This document shows positions 46,162-57,579 of a stretch of DNA of 64,000 nucleotides, one piece after another. Location: assembly GCA_019096155.1 (NCBI GenBank), contig JAHCVI010000003.1, forward strand, positions 806,001-870,000, read 5' to 3'. Every line of letters starts with the position of its first letter. Position 1 is the stretch's first letter. The DNA is from Staphylotrichum longicolle (Eukaryota > Ascomycota > Sordariomycetes > Sordariales > Chaetomiaceae). The notes beneath the pieces were generated by a model. That model had not been told where the DNA came from, ran no database searches, and saw only the letters and a program-made list of their open reading frames with translations. Made by a program: the position numbers and the translations under genes.

Positions 46162-47171
46162 AATCAAGATAAATTAGGGGCCTGGTTGCAGATTGTGAGG
46201 CTTGAGCTAATAGACTGCCATACTACCTTGCCGGACGACCCCATTTTCTTTAATGTCTGTACTAGGTTACTACAAGAAATTGTTTGTTATTGACTCTGCC
46301 GTTGCTTTTTCGTAGATCCAGTTTATGTCTTGTGATCGCAGGCTCGATCAACTGTGGGACTGGATGCAACGATGAGATAGATCAGGTTCTATGGCAGCTT
46401 CACTGTCTGTTCTAGTTGTCCTTGTTGTCAGCGCCAGACAAACCAAAGAGTGAATATATATCGAGAAAGTCGAAGCCCGGCTACCGTTTCATGCCACAAC
46501 CTGCGCGCGAAACCAGTCACAGTTGCATTGGTCAAGTGGGGAATATTCAGTTCAGGGGTTCAGGGGTTCAGGGGCAAAGTAAACAAAGAACTACCCGCAT
46601 GACCCTTCATGCCCAAAGAGTCGAAGCTTCAGTTTCCAACCCGTTTTTGTACTGGTGATATTCATAGAAAATGTCGAGGTCATCAGCAAGATGAACACGA
46701 GGCTGCCAAACCGAGGATTGGGGGATGGCATGCAATGGACAAGGCAGTAAGTCTAACCCACAGATTCCTCAGTGACAAGTACGAGCCCCCTACTTGTGAA
46801 TGATTGCATGGATGACGTGTGGAAGGTTCATTGTGAACCAGGAGAGAGAAATGCACCGAATGTGACTTCTTGTCTAAGGCCGAAAACACAAGGGTTAGGG
46901 TTATGTTCTCCGTTGGCCCTTGCCGGTTTGGCCCGTTGGCCTCCTTGTTCCTTCCGTCCCCCCTCGTTCCATTGCCGACACACCCGGAGTTCCGTATTGC
47001 CAATCGCACCGCAGACTGACATCATTGTGTTCTTCACCTCGCAACACTAACTTACTCCTTTCTCCTATTCACCATAACGTCTAAGCCGATCTCATCCCAT
47101 CTTATCCTTTTCCACTGTCAAAGAGTCCAGGTCTACCCCGCAACACCAAAAAATAACACCCCGCTATCACC
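46162..47171. other. intergenic, 1.0 kb
   Basis: Right edge of the accessory block. It contains a short tandem repeat at 46551-46574. No gene was recognised. Confidence 0.5.
46551..46574. repeat. tandem repeat, TTCAGGGG x3 (8-9 bp units)
   Basis: TTCAGGGG units in direct tandem with an extra G/T joint. Non-coding. Confidence 0.7.
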
Positions 47172-48328
47172 ATGCCGCCCATCCCCAAAACCATGTCGGG
47201 CATCCTCATCGAGGAGAACGGCGGCGTCGAGGTGCTCCAATGGAAAACCGACCTGCCGGTCCCAGAGCTCAAGGAGGGTGAGATCCTCGTGCGCAACGAG
47301 TTCATCGGTGTCAACTTCATCGACACGTAGGTTTCCTCACCCACACCCATCAAGCGAAAAAACAAGGTCATATCTAACCCCCCACAACAGCTACTTCCGC
47401 ACCGGCCTGTACAAGGCGCCCCTCCCGCTCGTCACAGGCAAGGAAGCCGCGGGCGTGGTCGTCGCGGTGCACCCCTCGGTCTCGTCGTCCACCATCAAGG
47501 AGGGCGCGCGCGTCGTCTACGTCGCCGACCACGCCTACGCCGAGCTGACGGCCGTGCCCGCCACCTCGGCGGCGGTCCTCCCCGGGGACCTGTCGACCGA
47601 GACGGCGGCCGCCTCGCTGCTGCAGGGGCTCACGGCGCTCACGTTCGTGCGCGAGGCGGCCGCGCTGCCCAGCCCCAAGGACCCGAACCACCAGCTGGGC
47701 GTGAGCTCGGGGCCCTGGGCGCTCGTGCACGCGGCCGCGGGCGGGACGGGGTCGATGCTGGTGCAGATGCTGGTGGCGCACGGGGCGCGGGTGATTGGGA
47801 CGGCGGGCGGGGAGGAGAAGTGCGGGATCGCGCGGCGCAACGGGGCGCAGTGGGTCGTGGACAGCACGAGCGAGGACGTGGTGGCGCGGGTGCGCGAGAT
47901 CACGGGGGGGAAAGGGGTGGATGTGATTTTTTGACGGCGTGGCAAGGCGACGTTTGAGTCGGACCTCGAGATGATTGCGCGCAAGGGTACCCTGGCGGTG
48001 TTCGGCAATGCGGTGAGTAAACGACGGGACGGAAGAAGTTTATTGAAGGAGCTGAGAATGCTGACGATTCCTGCCAGTCGGGCCCCGTCCCCCCGTCGAC
48101 GTCCTGAGGTTGGGTGCCAAGAACGTCAAGCTGATGAGGCCAGTGCTGTTTGGGTACATCGCCACCAAGGAGGAGAGGGATTATTACACCAAGGAGCTGT
48201 TCGATCTGCTCGTGGGTGGGAAGATAGACGTCAAGGTTCACAAGGTCTACCCGCTCAAGGAGGTGGCCACAGCGCACAGCGACCTGGAAGGCAGGAAGAC
48301 CACGGGCAAGCTGCTGCTCAAGGTTTAG
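47172..48328 (+). CDS. NADPH:quinone oxidoreductase (zeta-crystallin-like MDR); three indels
   Basis: Exons 47172-47326, 47391-48012 and 48078-48328 encode about 341 residues once indels are allowed. N-terminal GroES-like half: PELKEGEILVRNEFIGVNF, then YFRTGLYKAPLPLVTGKEAA. Rossmann half: WALVHAAAGGTGSMLVQMLV with GARVIGTAG. C-terminus: KVYPLKEVATAHSDLEGRKT. The family reduces quinones with NADPH in the cytosol. The frame is lost at a T6 run (47927-47932, one T too many after GVDVIF) and regained with one missing G at about 47939-47942, so the exon length is still a multiple of three. Another base is missing in the C run at about 48083-48096. Everything else is well conserved, so these look like sequence errors rather than gene death. 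The start CACCATGCC is strong. Confidence 0.85.
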
Positions 48329-48448
48329 AAAGCATAGCGTTTGTCATTTCCCTCTATTACTGATGAATTAATAACTCTAACGACTGTTTTGACTCCGCAA
48401 CCGTCCGCTTTTTCCCCCTTGGTCAACAAGGGAAACACAATCTGTTCT

Positions 48449-49759
48449 TCAAGCCTTCTTGGCCTTGAGAGCCTCGACAAACTCGGCCGGAGGATCTTGC
48501 CGGTAACCCTGGGGATGTTTGTCCACCCAGCGCCAGAGGTCGGCGCAAGCGTCCTCCAGGGTAAGCTGCGTCTTCCACTGCAGCTCCTTGTTTGCCAGGG
48601 CCGGGTTGGCAGTCAGGTCGAGCACGTCACCGTGCCTCCGCTCGACGACCTGGTAGGGCAGGTCCCGGCCGACAACCTTGCTGAAGGCCTTGATCATCTC
48701 AAAGACGGTGCTGCCGCGGCCCGAGCCCAGGTTCCAGGCCTTGACGCCGGGCTTGTTCTCCCGCAGGTATTTGAGGGCAGCCAAGTGGCCGCTCGCGAGG
48801 TCGAGCACGTGGATGTAGTCGCGAATGGCGGTGCCGTCCTTGGAGGCGTAGTCTGTGCATGCGAGTCAGCTCGTGTTCAATGGCCGCTTATCTCCTTCCA
48901 TCCGACCGTCTTGGGGATTGCTTACCGTCACCAAAGACCAGCAGCTTCTCGCGTTCGCCAGTCGCGACCTTTCCGAGCAGAGGAAGCAGGTTGAAGGGAA
49001 TGCCCTGGGGATCCTCGCCCATGATGCCGCTCGGGTGCGCGCCGCAGGGGTTGAAGTACCGGAGCAGGGCACCGTTCCAGTGGTCGTACGGCTTCCCGGC
49101 CTTCTGGTTGTTGCGGCGCTGGGCCTCGACGTGGTCGGTGATGACGTTCTCAATCATGACCTTTGTCCGGCCGTACGTGTTTGTGGGGCCGATCGGGCAG
49201 TGCTCGGGGATGGGAATCATGTTGGGGACGCGGGTGGCATCGCCGTAGACGGTGGCGGACGACGAGAAGACGATGTTGGAGACGTTGTGCTTCTCCATGG
49301 AGCGCAGCAGGGAGATGCTGCCGCCGACATTGACGCGGTAGTACTCGAGCGGGATCTCGCCCGACTCGCCGACGGCCTTGAGGGCGGCAAAATGAATGAC
49401 GCTGTCGATCTCGGGGTGCTTGGCAAACACCTCGTCGAGGGCGGCCTCGTTCGTGATGTCAGCCTCGTAGAAGGCGGGGCGCCTGCCGCAGATGAGCTCA
49501 ATGCGGTCGACGGCGACCTTGGACGAGTTGTAGAGGTTGTCGACGATCACGACGTCATAGTCGTTTTGGAGGAGAGCGAGGGTGGTGAACGATCCAATGT
49601 AGCCGGTGCCACTGCAAAGACAATCAATATCTGGCGCATCTGCTGGTGACAAGGTCGCTGTTTTTTTGGCGGGGTATCTCTGCCATGGCGCATGGCGGGG
49701 GAATGAGGGGTTGAATGCGAGCGCGCTTACCCAGTGACAAGAACGGTGCCGACAGCCAT
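48449..49759 (-). CDS. UDP-glucose 4-epimerase
   Basis: Three exons (49731-49759, 48926-49611, 48449-48852) give 372 residues. The first intron splits the NAD-binding loop: MAVGTVLVTG joins GTGYIGSFTTLALL (GxxGxxG). The catalytic FSSSATVYG serine and TNTYGRTK Tyr-x3-Lys are present, and the sugar-binding ALLRYFNPCGAHPSG follows. The C-terminus DACADLWRWVDKHPQGY is typical. The enzyme interconverts UDP-glucose and UDP-galactose in the Leloir pathway and supplies UDP-Gal for glycans. There is no mutarotase domain, so it is the short form found in filamentous fungi rather than yeast Gal10. It is convergent with the quinone oxidoreductase gene, with only 120 bp between stops. All frames are clean. 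Confidence 0.95.
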
Positions 49760-51430
49760 GTTTGTTTAGTTTATTTCGCCTGCGTGCGTGGTAAAAGACA
49801 ATCAAAGAGCGACTGTTGCCAGAGGCGGAGTGAAGGTGATGCGGAGGAGAGAGAAGCTGTGGGGTGGACAAGGCCGATGTCTTAAAATGGGGTTGTGGTC
49901 TCTTGTGGTACCGGCGGTCGCGATCGAATCTCACGGGGAGCCAGCATTTGCCATCCATTGAAACGTGGGCCCGCTGTGCCCGATTCCCATTGTGACGTGA
50001 CGCCAACACCGTACCGCAGCACCAGCAAGGGTCCCACCCTGCGACACCCGCAATTGGCGAGGTGGGCCTGCCTGAAAGATGCGATGGACGGGTCCCTCAG
50101 GGTCAGCAAGAAAACCCGAAAACCGAGAAATACGAAACTGGTACGGGACAACACGAGACAGAGGACAAGGCGAGGCCTAGACTGTGAGCATCGGCGCCTC
50201 GCATCTTGAGAACTGAATTGAGAAACACAATTCCATTTAACTTCCCAAACAGTCCCTGACGTATGTCTCTACACCAGGGCGGTCAGGCGTTATCACAAGA
50301 GACCGGCAGAAACATGTTTGGTGGTTGCGGATCTGTTGCAGATTGGCGTTGATCGACCAGTCGAGCTTGAAACCTGAAACAGAGAGGACCCTGCCCCGAT
50401 AATTGCTAGTGAATCACAGAACGCATAATACTGTATATGACATTAACGCTTAACCACCTGAGGCCGTTGCTTCGCAGTCTGCTGAGTCATCATGGCGCCC
50501 AGCCCCCCAAGAACCAGCCAAGCATCAGGCAGCGGCACGGGCCTCACCTGCACTGGGCCTCGAAAAACGCGCCAAATGCGGAGTGCTTGCCAACAAGTCG
50601 AGCGAGGAACAAAGAGATGGGAGGTGTTGCGCAGCAATGAAAGGGCTGTCGTCGCCGAGAACTCAAAGAACACGCCGTTTTCAGCAAGAGAACAAGAGCT
50701 TTCTTTCTGCTTGCGATGCATGCCCCTGAAAGCAAAGCCCCTCTGCGACGGCGCGTCTGGCGATTTAGTTCCTTCGCGCCCCGTACCTCGACCCTTTTGC
50801 TCTCATCCCGACTTTGCAACGCGCCATGATCAAAACCGCGATTTCGCAACCACTCCAGACGAAAACCCCGATTCCAGGTGCAACTGCCGATCTCAGGTTT
50901 CACACAAGCTTATCTTTTTTCACAATACCTAAGACCTTCGCGGTCACCGCGATTGCTCTTGTGACGTGTCGTGCCGTATCCGGTTCAGGATCGGGTGTGC
51001 TGGCGCTCTGTCAAGAGCTCCATCATCAGAAGCTGTCAGTCAGTCCCGCGCTGGGCCAGCTGTCAACTCAACTTCAGGTACGCAATACTTGTTGGTTCAC
51101 ATTTTCATTCAAGCTCAATCCCATCCATTTTTCTCCCTTCCCTATGCAGGGAAATAAATGCTTGCTATTGTTGTTCACCTCTCAATACGGTTCTCACTTT
51201 TGACATCCTCTCCATCTCCTCTTTCGCTGCACTTCATCGACACAGTCCACCGCATCTCATGTTGACTGTGTTGCCTTCCCGCGCACCACTTCGCGATGCC
51301 TTTTGATCCATTGCTGAGCTACCTGCCATTGACAGCCGTGACTGACATTATCACCAGCCCGCACCGATTACCCGCAGGTTCTCAGGATTTTGGAGCTGAG
51401 TCGCAGCAAACAATTGGGATCACAACCGCA
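49760..51430. other. divergent intergenic region, 1.67 kb
   Basis: 5' flanks of the epimerase (-) and the SUN-protein gene (+). Open frames of up to 146 codons lack any domain. The stretch 51296-51430 is an in-frame ATG-led extension of the SUN gene that I treat as leader. Confidence 0.5.
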
Positions 51431-54250
51431 ATGGCTCCAAGACGCGCAGTCCGGGCAACCGCAAGCCCTTCGCCAGCGCCGCAGTCAAGGGCCTCGACTC
51501 CTGCACGGGGCGAGATTGCGAGAACGGCCGTCCCAGCCAAGTACAGCACCTCGTATGGCTCGCCCATCACCCAGCTGCCTGACCGTTCCAACGTGGGCGG
51601 CGGGGGGAACGTCACCAGAGCTGCAGCCGAGATTTTCACGGCGGTTCAAAGAGACAACGTCGCTGCAGAAGCCCGTCGTCGGGATAATCATCGGACAAGG
51701 GCGGGTTTGAGAGGCACAAGCGCATCTCCAGCCCCAGCGGTTCAGCCCCCCATCGAGGTGGAGGAGCCGGAGTCAGACGACCAAGGGACCGGAGAAGATG
51801 AAGGGAGCGAGTACGAAGATCAAGCTGAACCAGAGACTAATCATCGCGCCACCCGGAAATCACCCCAGAAGGCCGTCCGAAAGAGGGCACGGGACGATGA
51901 AGAGGCGGAAGCCCGTGCCGAGAAGGAACGGAAGGAACGAGACGCTCGGTTGAAACGGGAACGGTCTGCGGAAGCGCGCAAACGCCGGTCTAAGAAGCTG
52001 GCCGAGGCGCAGGCTGCGGCCAACAAGAAAGCCGAGGAGGAGCGGGCGGCCGAGCAGGCGGCCGAGCAGGCGGCGCGAGAAGAAGCAGCAAAGGCAGCCA
52101 TGCCCCCTCCTCCACAGCCGTCGGTGCCGCGACCAGTGCCCGACATCACCGTCACGCCACCCTCGGCCCGGGGTGCCCTTTCTCCTGATCTCAACGACGG
52201 CCGACCATCGTCTGTGCGCAGTTTCATCGAGGAGGTCAATATCTTTCGCGAAACAGGCGTTCAAACTCCGGTTTCGGCGTCCCCCAAGAATGTACGCCCA
52301 CCACGGCCACCGGCGCCGGCAGTTTCGCCTCAGCCTGCCTCCCCTCCGAGTGTATTAAAGAGACCGCCGATACGTCCGCGGGGGACACCAGCCTCTCGCC
52401 TCAGGCCTTCGACGGGCCCTGATCACCCTCGGGACCGCACGCAACAGGAAGCGGCGAACCCAGAATCCCCAAGATCCGACACCGACGAGGAAGTTCCGCA
52501 ACAGACAAGCCCACCTCAGTCGTCTACTGGCTCAACCTTTGTTAGCCGACTCCGAAACCGTCTCAAACCTCTCCCACGTTCAGTGCGCGATTCGGGAGAC
52601 CGGGTCGAAAGCCCACCCAGGTGGGATACCGATGCGCCGCGCCCGCTTTGGTCCAGCGTCAAGCACGCGCTTAGTCCATGGTCCATTCTCAAGACTCTGC
52701 TGTGCGCTTTCGTCATGCTACATTTTGCCCGCTTTGTGCAAACGGTTGCGCGGCCAGACCTCTTCGATTCTCCTGGCTTTCCCAACTGGTACGGCTGGCA
52801 AGATTGGACCAACAATGTTGGGCAATTCTTCCCTTCGCCGTTGCTGCACCCACTTGGCGTCCTCACGGACGACCAGTACGATGACCTCCAGGAGTACCTC
52901 GAGAGGAGAACGACCACGATTGAAAGCGTGGTTGACAGCCTCAAGTCTACCATGCCCAAGGTTGTCTCAGTGCGCAAAGACAAGGAGGGCAGGATTCTTG
53001 TCGCGGATGAGTTCTGGGACGCCCTAAAGGATCGGATCTTGAAGGACAGCAGGATCCTCTCGTTAGATGGGAACGCTCGCATTTCCGAGGCCCATTGGAA
53101 GGCCATTGAGCAACGACTGAAGACCGCTGGTCTCCTTGACAAGCGTCTCACGCCCGGCGATGTCGAGCAGATCCTGGACAAGTCAGGCCCTGCGTCCTGG
53201 GAGAACTGGTTGCGGAAGAACAAACAGAAGGTCACCGACATTCTCGGACAGGGCAAGGCCCCAGCATCCAGGGGAAGCGACGAGACTCTCATTTCCAGAG
53301 AGGACTTCATTCGCGAGTTGAACGATCGCGTAGCCAAGTCCAAAGAGGAGATCGCCAGCGAAGTGGATACCTTCCAAGGGAAGTTGCACGACCTCGTGGC
53401 CGACGTCAAGAAGATCGCCTCGGCCGGCGGCATGAGCAAAGCCGACACGACCGCCCTCGTCGCCCAAGTCGTCGACAGGGAAATCACCCGCCGCCTCTCC
53501 CGAATCGGGGCCAATCATGGCGCAGCCGGCATCGACGCCATGTTCCGCCACCGCGTCAACCACTTCTCCCCCGGCAACGCCGCGCACGCCGACATCTCCC
53601 TGTCCTCCCCGACCTACCAGCTCGAGCCCGCCCGCGTCGGCTCCAAGGAGTGGCTCAAGAAGACCAAGGAGCACCCGCAGTTCCTGCGGGACAAGTCGCA
53701 GGCGCTGACGCCCTGGACGGACGCGGGCCACTGCTGGTGCGCGGGCACGCTCGGCGAGCACAACCGCACGCTCCCCGCCGTGCTCGCCGTCCGCCTCCCG
53801 CACTTCGTCATCCCGCAGCACATCGTCCTCGAGCACGTCGACCCGGCCGCGACGACGGACCCGCGCGCCATGCCGCGCGACGTCGAGGTCTGGGCGCTCT
53901 TCGACGAGCACGCGCGCCGCGAGCGCGTGCTCGACTGGGCGGCCGCGCAGTTCCCGCAGGACAACAGCGCCAACGCCAACGCCAACAGCGCCAACATCGC
54001 CAACAACAGCGGCGAAGGGTGGGTCAAGATCGGCCAGTTCACGTACGAGTACCGCCCGCAGGACGAGGGCGTGTACGTGCACGCGCTGTCGCGCGACCTG
54101 GCCGAGCGGCTCAAGGCCGCGACGGATTTCGTCATGGTCCGGGCCGTGACGAATTACGGCGCCAGGGATCACACGTGTTTTTACCGGGTGAGGATGTACG
54201 GGGAGCTAGTGGAGGATTTGGAGGCGGAGAGGGAGAGTCGGTATTGGTGA
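51431..54250 (+). CDS. SUN-domain inner nuclear membrane protein
   Basis: A single exon encodes 939 residues from ATG 51431 (CGCAATGGCTCC). The first 140 residues are Arg/Ser/Pro-rich and nucleoplasmic in style, with an acidic patch. Residues about 150-225 form a very charged Arg/Lys/Glu/Ala coiled coil. One membrane segment lies at about 417-440 (WSILKTLLCAFVMLHFARFV). Luminal helices follow, then a C-terminal SUN domain from about 720 (TPWTDAGHCWCAGTLGEHNR, HIVLEHVD, FYRVRMYGE). SUN proteins bridge the nuclear envelope with KASH partners (LINC complex) and anchor chromosomes and the spindle pole body; this matches the Sad1/Slp1-like classical topology. An Asn/Ala repeat interrupts the SUN domain near 53960-54010. 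An upstream in-frame ATG at 51296 would add 45 residues that do not resemble a nuclear N-terminus. Confidence 0.9.
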   Translation: MAPRRAVRATASPSPAPQSRASTPARGEIARTAVPAKYSTSYGSPITQLPDRSNVGGGGNVTRAAAEIFTAVQRDNVAAEARRRDNHRTRAGLRGTSASPAPAVQPPIEVEEPESDDQGTGEDEGSEYEDQAEPETNHRATRKSPQKAVRKRARDDEEAEARAEKERKERDARLKRERSAEARKRRSKKLAEAQAAANKKAEEERAAEQAAEQAAREEAAKAAMPPPPQPSVPRPVPDITVTPPSARGALSPDLNDGRPSSVRSFIEEVNIFRETGVQTPVSASPKNVRPPRPPAPAVSPQPASPPSVLKRPPIRPRGTPASRLRPSTGPDHPRDRTQQEAANPESPRSDTDEEVPQQTSPPQSSTGSTFVSRLRNRLKPLPRSVRDSGDRVESPPRWDTDAPRPLWSSVKHALSPWSILKTLLCAFVMLHFARFVQTVARPDLFDSPGFPNWYGWQDWTNNVGQFFPSPLLHPLGVLTDDQYDDLQEYLERRTTTIESVVDSLKSTMPKVVSVRKDKEGRILVADEFWDALKDRILKDSRILSLDGNARISEAHWKAIEQRLKTAGLLDKRLTPGDVEQILDKSGPASWENWLRKNKQKVTDILGQGKAPASRGSDETLISREDFIRELNDRVAKSKEEIASEVDTFQGKLHDLVADVKKIASAGGMSKADTTALVAQVVDREITRRLSRIGANHGAAGIDAMFRHRVNHFSPGNAAHADISLSSPTYQLEPARVGSKEWLKKTKEHPQFLRDKSQALTPWTDAGHCWCAGTLGEHNRTLPAVLAVRLPHFVIPQHIVLEHVDPAATTDPRAMPRDVEVWALFDEHARRERVLDWAAAQFPQDNSANANANSANIANNSGEGWVKIGQFTYEYRPQDEGVYVHALSRDLAERLKAATDFVMVRAVTNYGARDHTCFYRVRMYGELVEDLEAERESRYW

Positions 54251-54619
54251 GAACGTGGGAGTGGTGGTGGTGGTGGTGGTGATGGTGGTGGTGGGAGTGG
54301 ATTTGGGGGCGTTTCGGGGCAGTGGCGTTTTTTGAGAAGGGGGAGTTGCAGGATGGACGATACCAGCACCGTTCAGCATTTTGGTGTTTACCTTAGTTAT
54401 ATCTCATACTCTGGTGTTTTATGGTTTTGGTGCAGGCGCAAATCAGATTTGTTTCTACGGTCCGACTGAGCACTGGATTGGCACGGAAAACCAGGAACCA
54501 TTGTGAAACCCTTCAAAGTCACTCATCCCATTTGCCAACGTTACTGGCTCGCGACACGCCGCTGTTCTCCATATCGACAGAGGTATCATTAATTTTGCTG
54601 CTATCATCAACTGACCCAG
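54251..54619. other. intergenic, 369 bp between convergent genes
   Basis: 3' flanks of the SUN gene and DBP4. A GTG/GTGGTG repeat occupies 54261-54296. No other feature was seen. Confidence 0.5.
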
Positions 54620-57135
54620 CTAATCCTCCAACAACCCAGCAGCCAACGCCTCCAGGTCCTCCAGGTTATCGGGCTCGTGAGCCATCTCGATAACCCGCTT
54701 CCCGCCCTTCGTCTTCTTCCTCTCCCGCCTCTCCTCCTCTTCCTTGTCCGAATCATCCTGGAACCACTTCCTTGCCTTCTTCTTGGGCGGCTCCCTCCCC
54801 CCGTCTTGCTCCTCATCACTCTCCCCAACGTCCGCCCCGCCCGCAACAGGCAGCGACCTGAGCAGCGCAAGCGGATCCTCGTCCTCTCCACCATCGTCGC
54901 TATCCCCTCCTCCACCGAGCTGCGGCAGCGCGCCACTTTCCTTCTCGACCTCCTCCCCGCGCTCCCTCGCCTTCTGCCGCTCGCGCTTCTCCCGCCGCCG
55001 GTCCTTGGCGAGCTGCTTGTCCGCGACGTCGGCCTCCTTGACCTTCTCCGTCTCGGCGGCGACGAACTGCTGCCGTAGGGTGTCGGCAGGGCCCTGCTGG
55101 GCGAAGTCGTCTTCGTCTTGCAGCTCGTAGAGCGGGTGGGCGTTGCCGTCGTCGTCGAAGACGAGTTTGGTGCCCTTGTCCATGTACTTGAGCAGCTTCT
55201 TCTTGGACTTGAGCAGCTTCTCGCGGCGGTGCGAGTCGATGACCAGTTCGGATTTGCCGAGCTTGACGACCTTGGGCTCGGCGCTGGTGGCGTCGCCTCC
55301 CGCGGCGGCGTCGAGTTCGGCGTCGCCGTCGAGGACGCGCTTGACCGAGAGGAAGTCGGCCTCGTCGTCGTCGGAGGCGGGCTCGGCGTCCTCGCCAAGG
55401 AGCTTGCGGTAGTGCGAGGAGAGGACGTCCTGGTTTTGGCGCTCGGCCATCTTCTCGTACTTGGTGCGGACTTGCTCCTTTTTCCGCTTGCCGCCCTCGC
55501 CGTCCGAGTCGGTGTCGGAGGCGCTGGAAACGGCGGCGCGGGAGGCGTTTTTCAGACGCTTGATGTCCTCGCCCTTTTGGAACTTGATCTGTGGTGTCCC
55601 TGGCAAACCAAGGGACTCGGCAAAGCCGTCGAGGTCGAGCTCAGAAAACTTGAAGACGTCCTTGTCTTTTTGGAGGTAGATGGAGCGGGTGTAGGAGATG
55701 AAGGCCTTCTGGCCGAGGTATTTCAGGTCGGCGGACTGGAAGCAGTAGCTCTGCAGCTCGTTCTTGATGCTCTTCTTCTTCGTTTCGCGAACATTGACTT
55801 TTTGTATTGGCACCTTCTTTTGCTCCAGCCGCTTGAGGAAGCCCGCTTCTTCACTAGGCTCGAGGAAGAGGACGGCGCGGCCCTTGCTCTCATACCGTGC
55901 TGTTCGCCCGACGCGGTGGATGTAGGTGTCGGCGTCCTCGGGACAATCGGCCTGGACGACCCAGTCAACTGCTGGGAAATCCACACCTCTGGCGACAACA
56001 TCGGTAGCGAAGAGACAGGCGTACTTTGCCGAGGCAAACCGCGATGTAATCTCCATGCGCGCCACCTGCTTCTGCCGACCGTGGAGGTGTAGGAGCGAGA
56101 TACCCGGTTGCATGCGTTTGAAGCTCTCAAATACAAATCGTACTTGCTTGCCAGATGAGAGGAACACAATTATCTTGCTCTTGAGGTTCGTCCGCAAGAA
56201 GCCCCATAGCGTGTCGAGCTTCTCTGAGAGTGGCGTCACGATGTAGGACTGCTGCAGGTTCGTGGGCGTCGAACTCTCGGCCGCTTCGTGCGCCGACACG
56301 TACTCGGGGTCCTTCAAACTCAACCGCGCCAGATCTGATACCCGCTTGCTTTGTGTGGCAGAGAAGAGCAGAGTCTGTCTCGTCTTGGGCAGGTGGTCGA
56401 CCAACGCATCGACAGCCGACTGAAAACCCATGTCCATGATCCGATCAGCCTCATCAAGCACCAGGATCTGGAGGTTGTTCACGTCGAACCCTGCCGTCTG
56501 GTCCAAATGCTGCAGCATCCGCCCGGGGGTGCACACCAGGATGTTCATGCGCCCCAACCGCTCGGCCTCCTCTTTCAGACCCCTCCCGCCAATGACCAAA
56601 CCGGCCGAAAAGTAGTGGTTCCGGCCAATCTTCCGGAGCACGTCAAAGATCTGGACGGCCAGCTCGCGGGTCGGGCTGATAATGAGGGCGCCGAGCCCGT
56701 CGTACTCGGTCCATCGCGCGTGGTACAGTTTTTCGAGCACCGGGACGAGGAAGGCGAGCGTCTTGCCGCTGCCGGTCTTGGCGGCTCCGAGGATATCGTT
56801 GCCCTTGAGGGCGAGGGGGATGGCGGCTCGTTGGACGTCGGTCAGGACTTCGAAGTGGGAGGCGCGCAGACCAGAGGCGGTGGCTTCGCAGAGGGGCAGG
56901 TCGGTGAATTTCTTGATGTCGGGCGACTTGGGATCCTGGCATAGGATTGTTAGGGTACAATACTGGGCGACGCGGGGGGACAAGAGAGACGGGTACCTAC
57001 CAGTTGCTTGACAGCCTCTTGCAGTTTCCCTAGATCTTCCTGGCCCCTCTTCCTCTTTAGTGTTTTGGCTTCGGCCTTTTTGGGCGCTGGCTTGCTTCGG
57101 TGGGCAATACCACCCTTGGCGCCTCCAGCCGCCAT
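54620..57135 (-). CDS. DBP4: DEAD-box ATP-dependent RNA helicase Dbp4 (Hca4)
   Basis: Two exons (57001-57135 and 54620-56935, intron 56936-57000 with GTAGGT donor and a CCTAAC branch site) give 816 residues. Helicase motifs in order: Q-motif region before VQRAAIPLAL, motif I AAKTGSGKT, Ia SPTRELAVQI, Ib TPGRMLQHL, motif II VLDEADRIMDMGF, motif III LLFSATQSKRV, motif V ATDVVARGVDF and motif VI HRVGRTARY. The Dbp4-specific LGQKAFISYTRSIYLQKDKD follows, then a long charged tail with Lys/Glu coiled coil. Dbp4 releases U14 snoRNA during early 18S rRNA processing in the nucleolus. ATG 57135 (GACAAGATGGCG) opens a basic N-terminus. All frames are clean. Confidence 0.95.
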
Positions 57136-57579
57136 CTTGTCGTTGTCTGGAAACTTGATGGACTCGATCCTAGGCCGCTCGCCAATGTGGTGAAGCACCG
57201 AATCCTTGCTCTGGAAAGTTTTTGGCGGAGAGGAATTCTGCCAGGCAGCCCCACCAATGGACAGGCCCACGGAAGGGAAGCCAAGCATGCCAAGCATTCA
57301 TCAGCTGAAAGATGGGAACTCGCTGAAACGGGTTAGGGTTGAGTTGTTTTACAGACACGAAGCAGCGCCCCATTTGCTTTTGATCAATGACTCTTCACCT
57401 TCAACAGTTGCCAATGATTCAGATTGGTACATCAAGTTTCATGACGTGACTCGTTGCATCATGCTTCAATTTCAATTCCAATGCCTCTTGAACGATTTCG
57501 CTTCAGTTTCCAATAAGACCCCTCTGCCTCCCGACCTGCACTCAAGAAATGGGTATCCCAAAGTAAAAAGAACCGTCCC
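57136..57579. other. intergenic, 444 bp
   Basis: 5' flank of DBP4 and 3' flank of the permease. No feature was seen. Confidence 0.5.

Noticed and set aside
46885..46897. GGGTTAGGGTT telomere-like sequence (a similar one lies near 16724)
   Set aside because: Fewer than two units each, in interstitial positions; chance occurrence.
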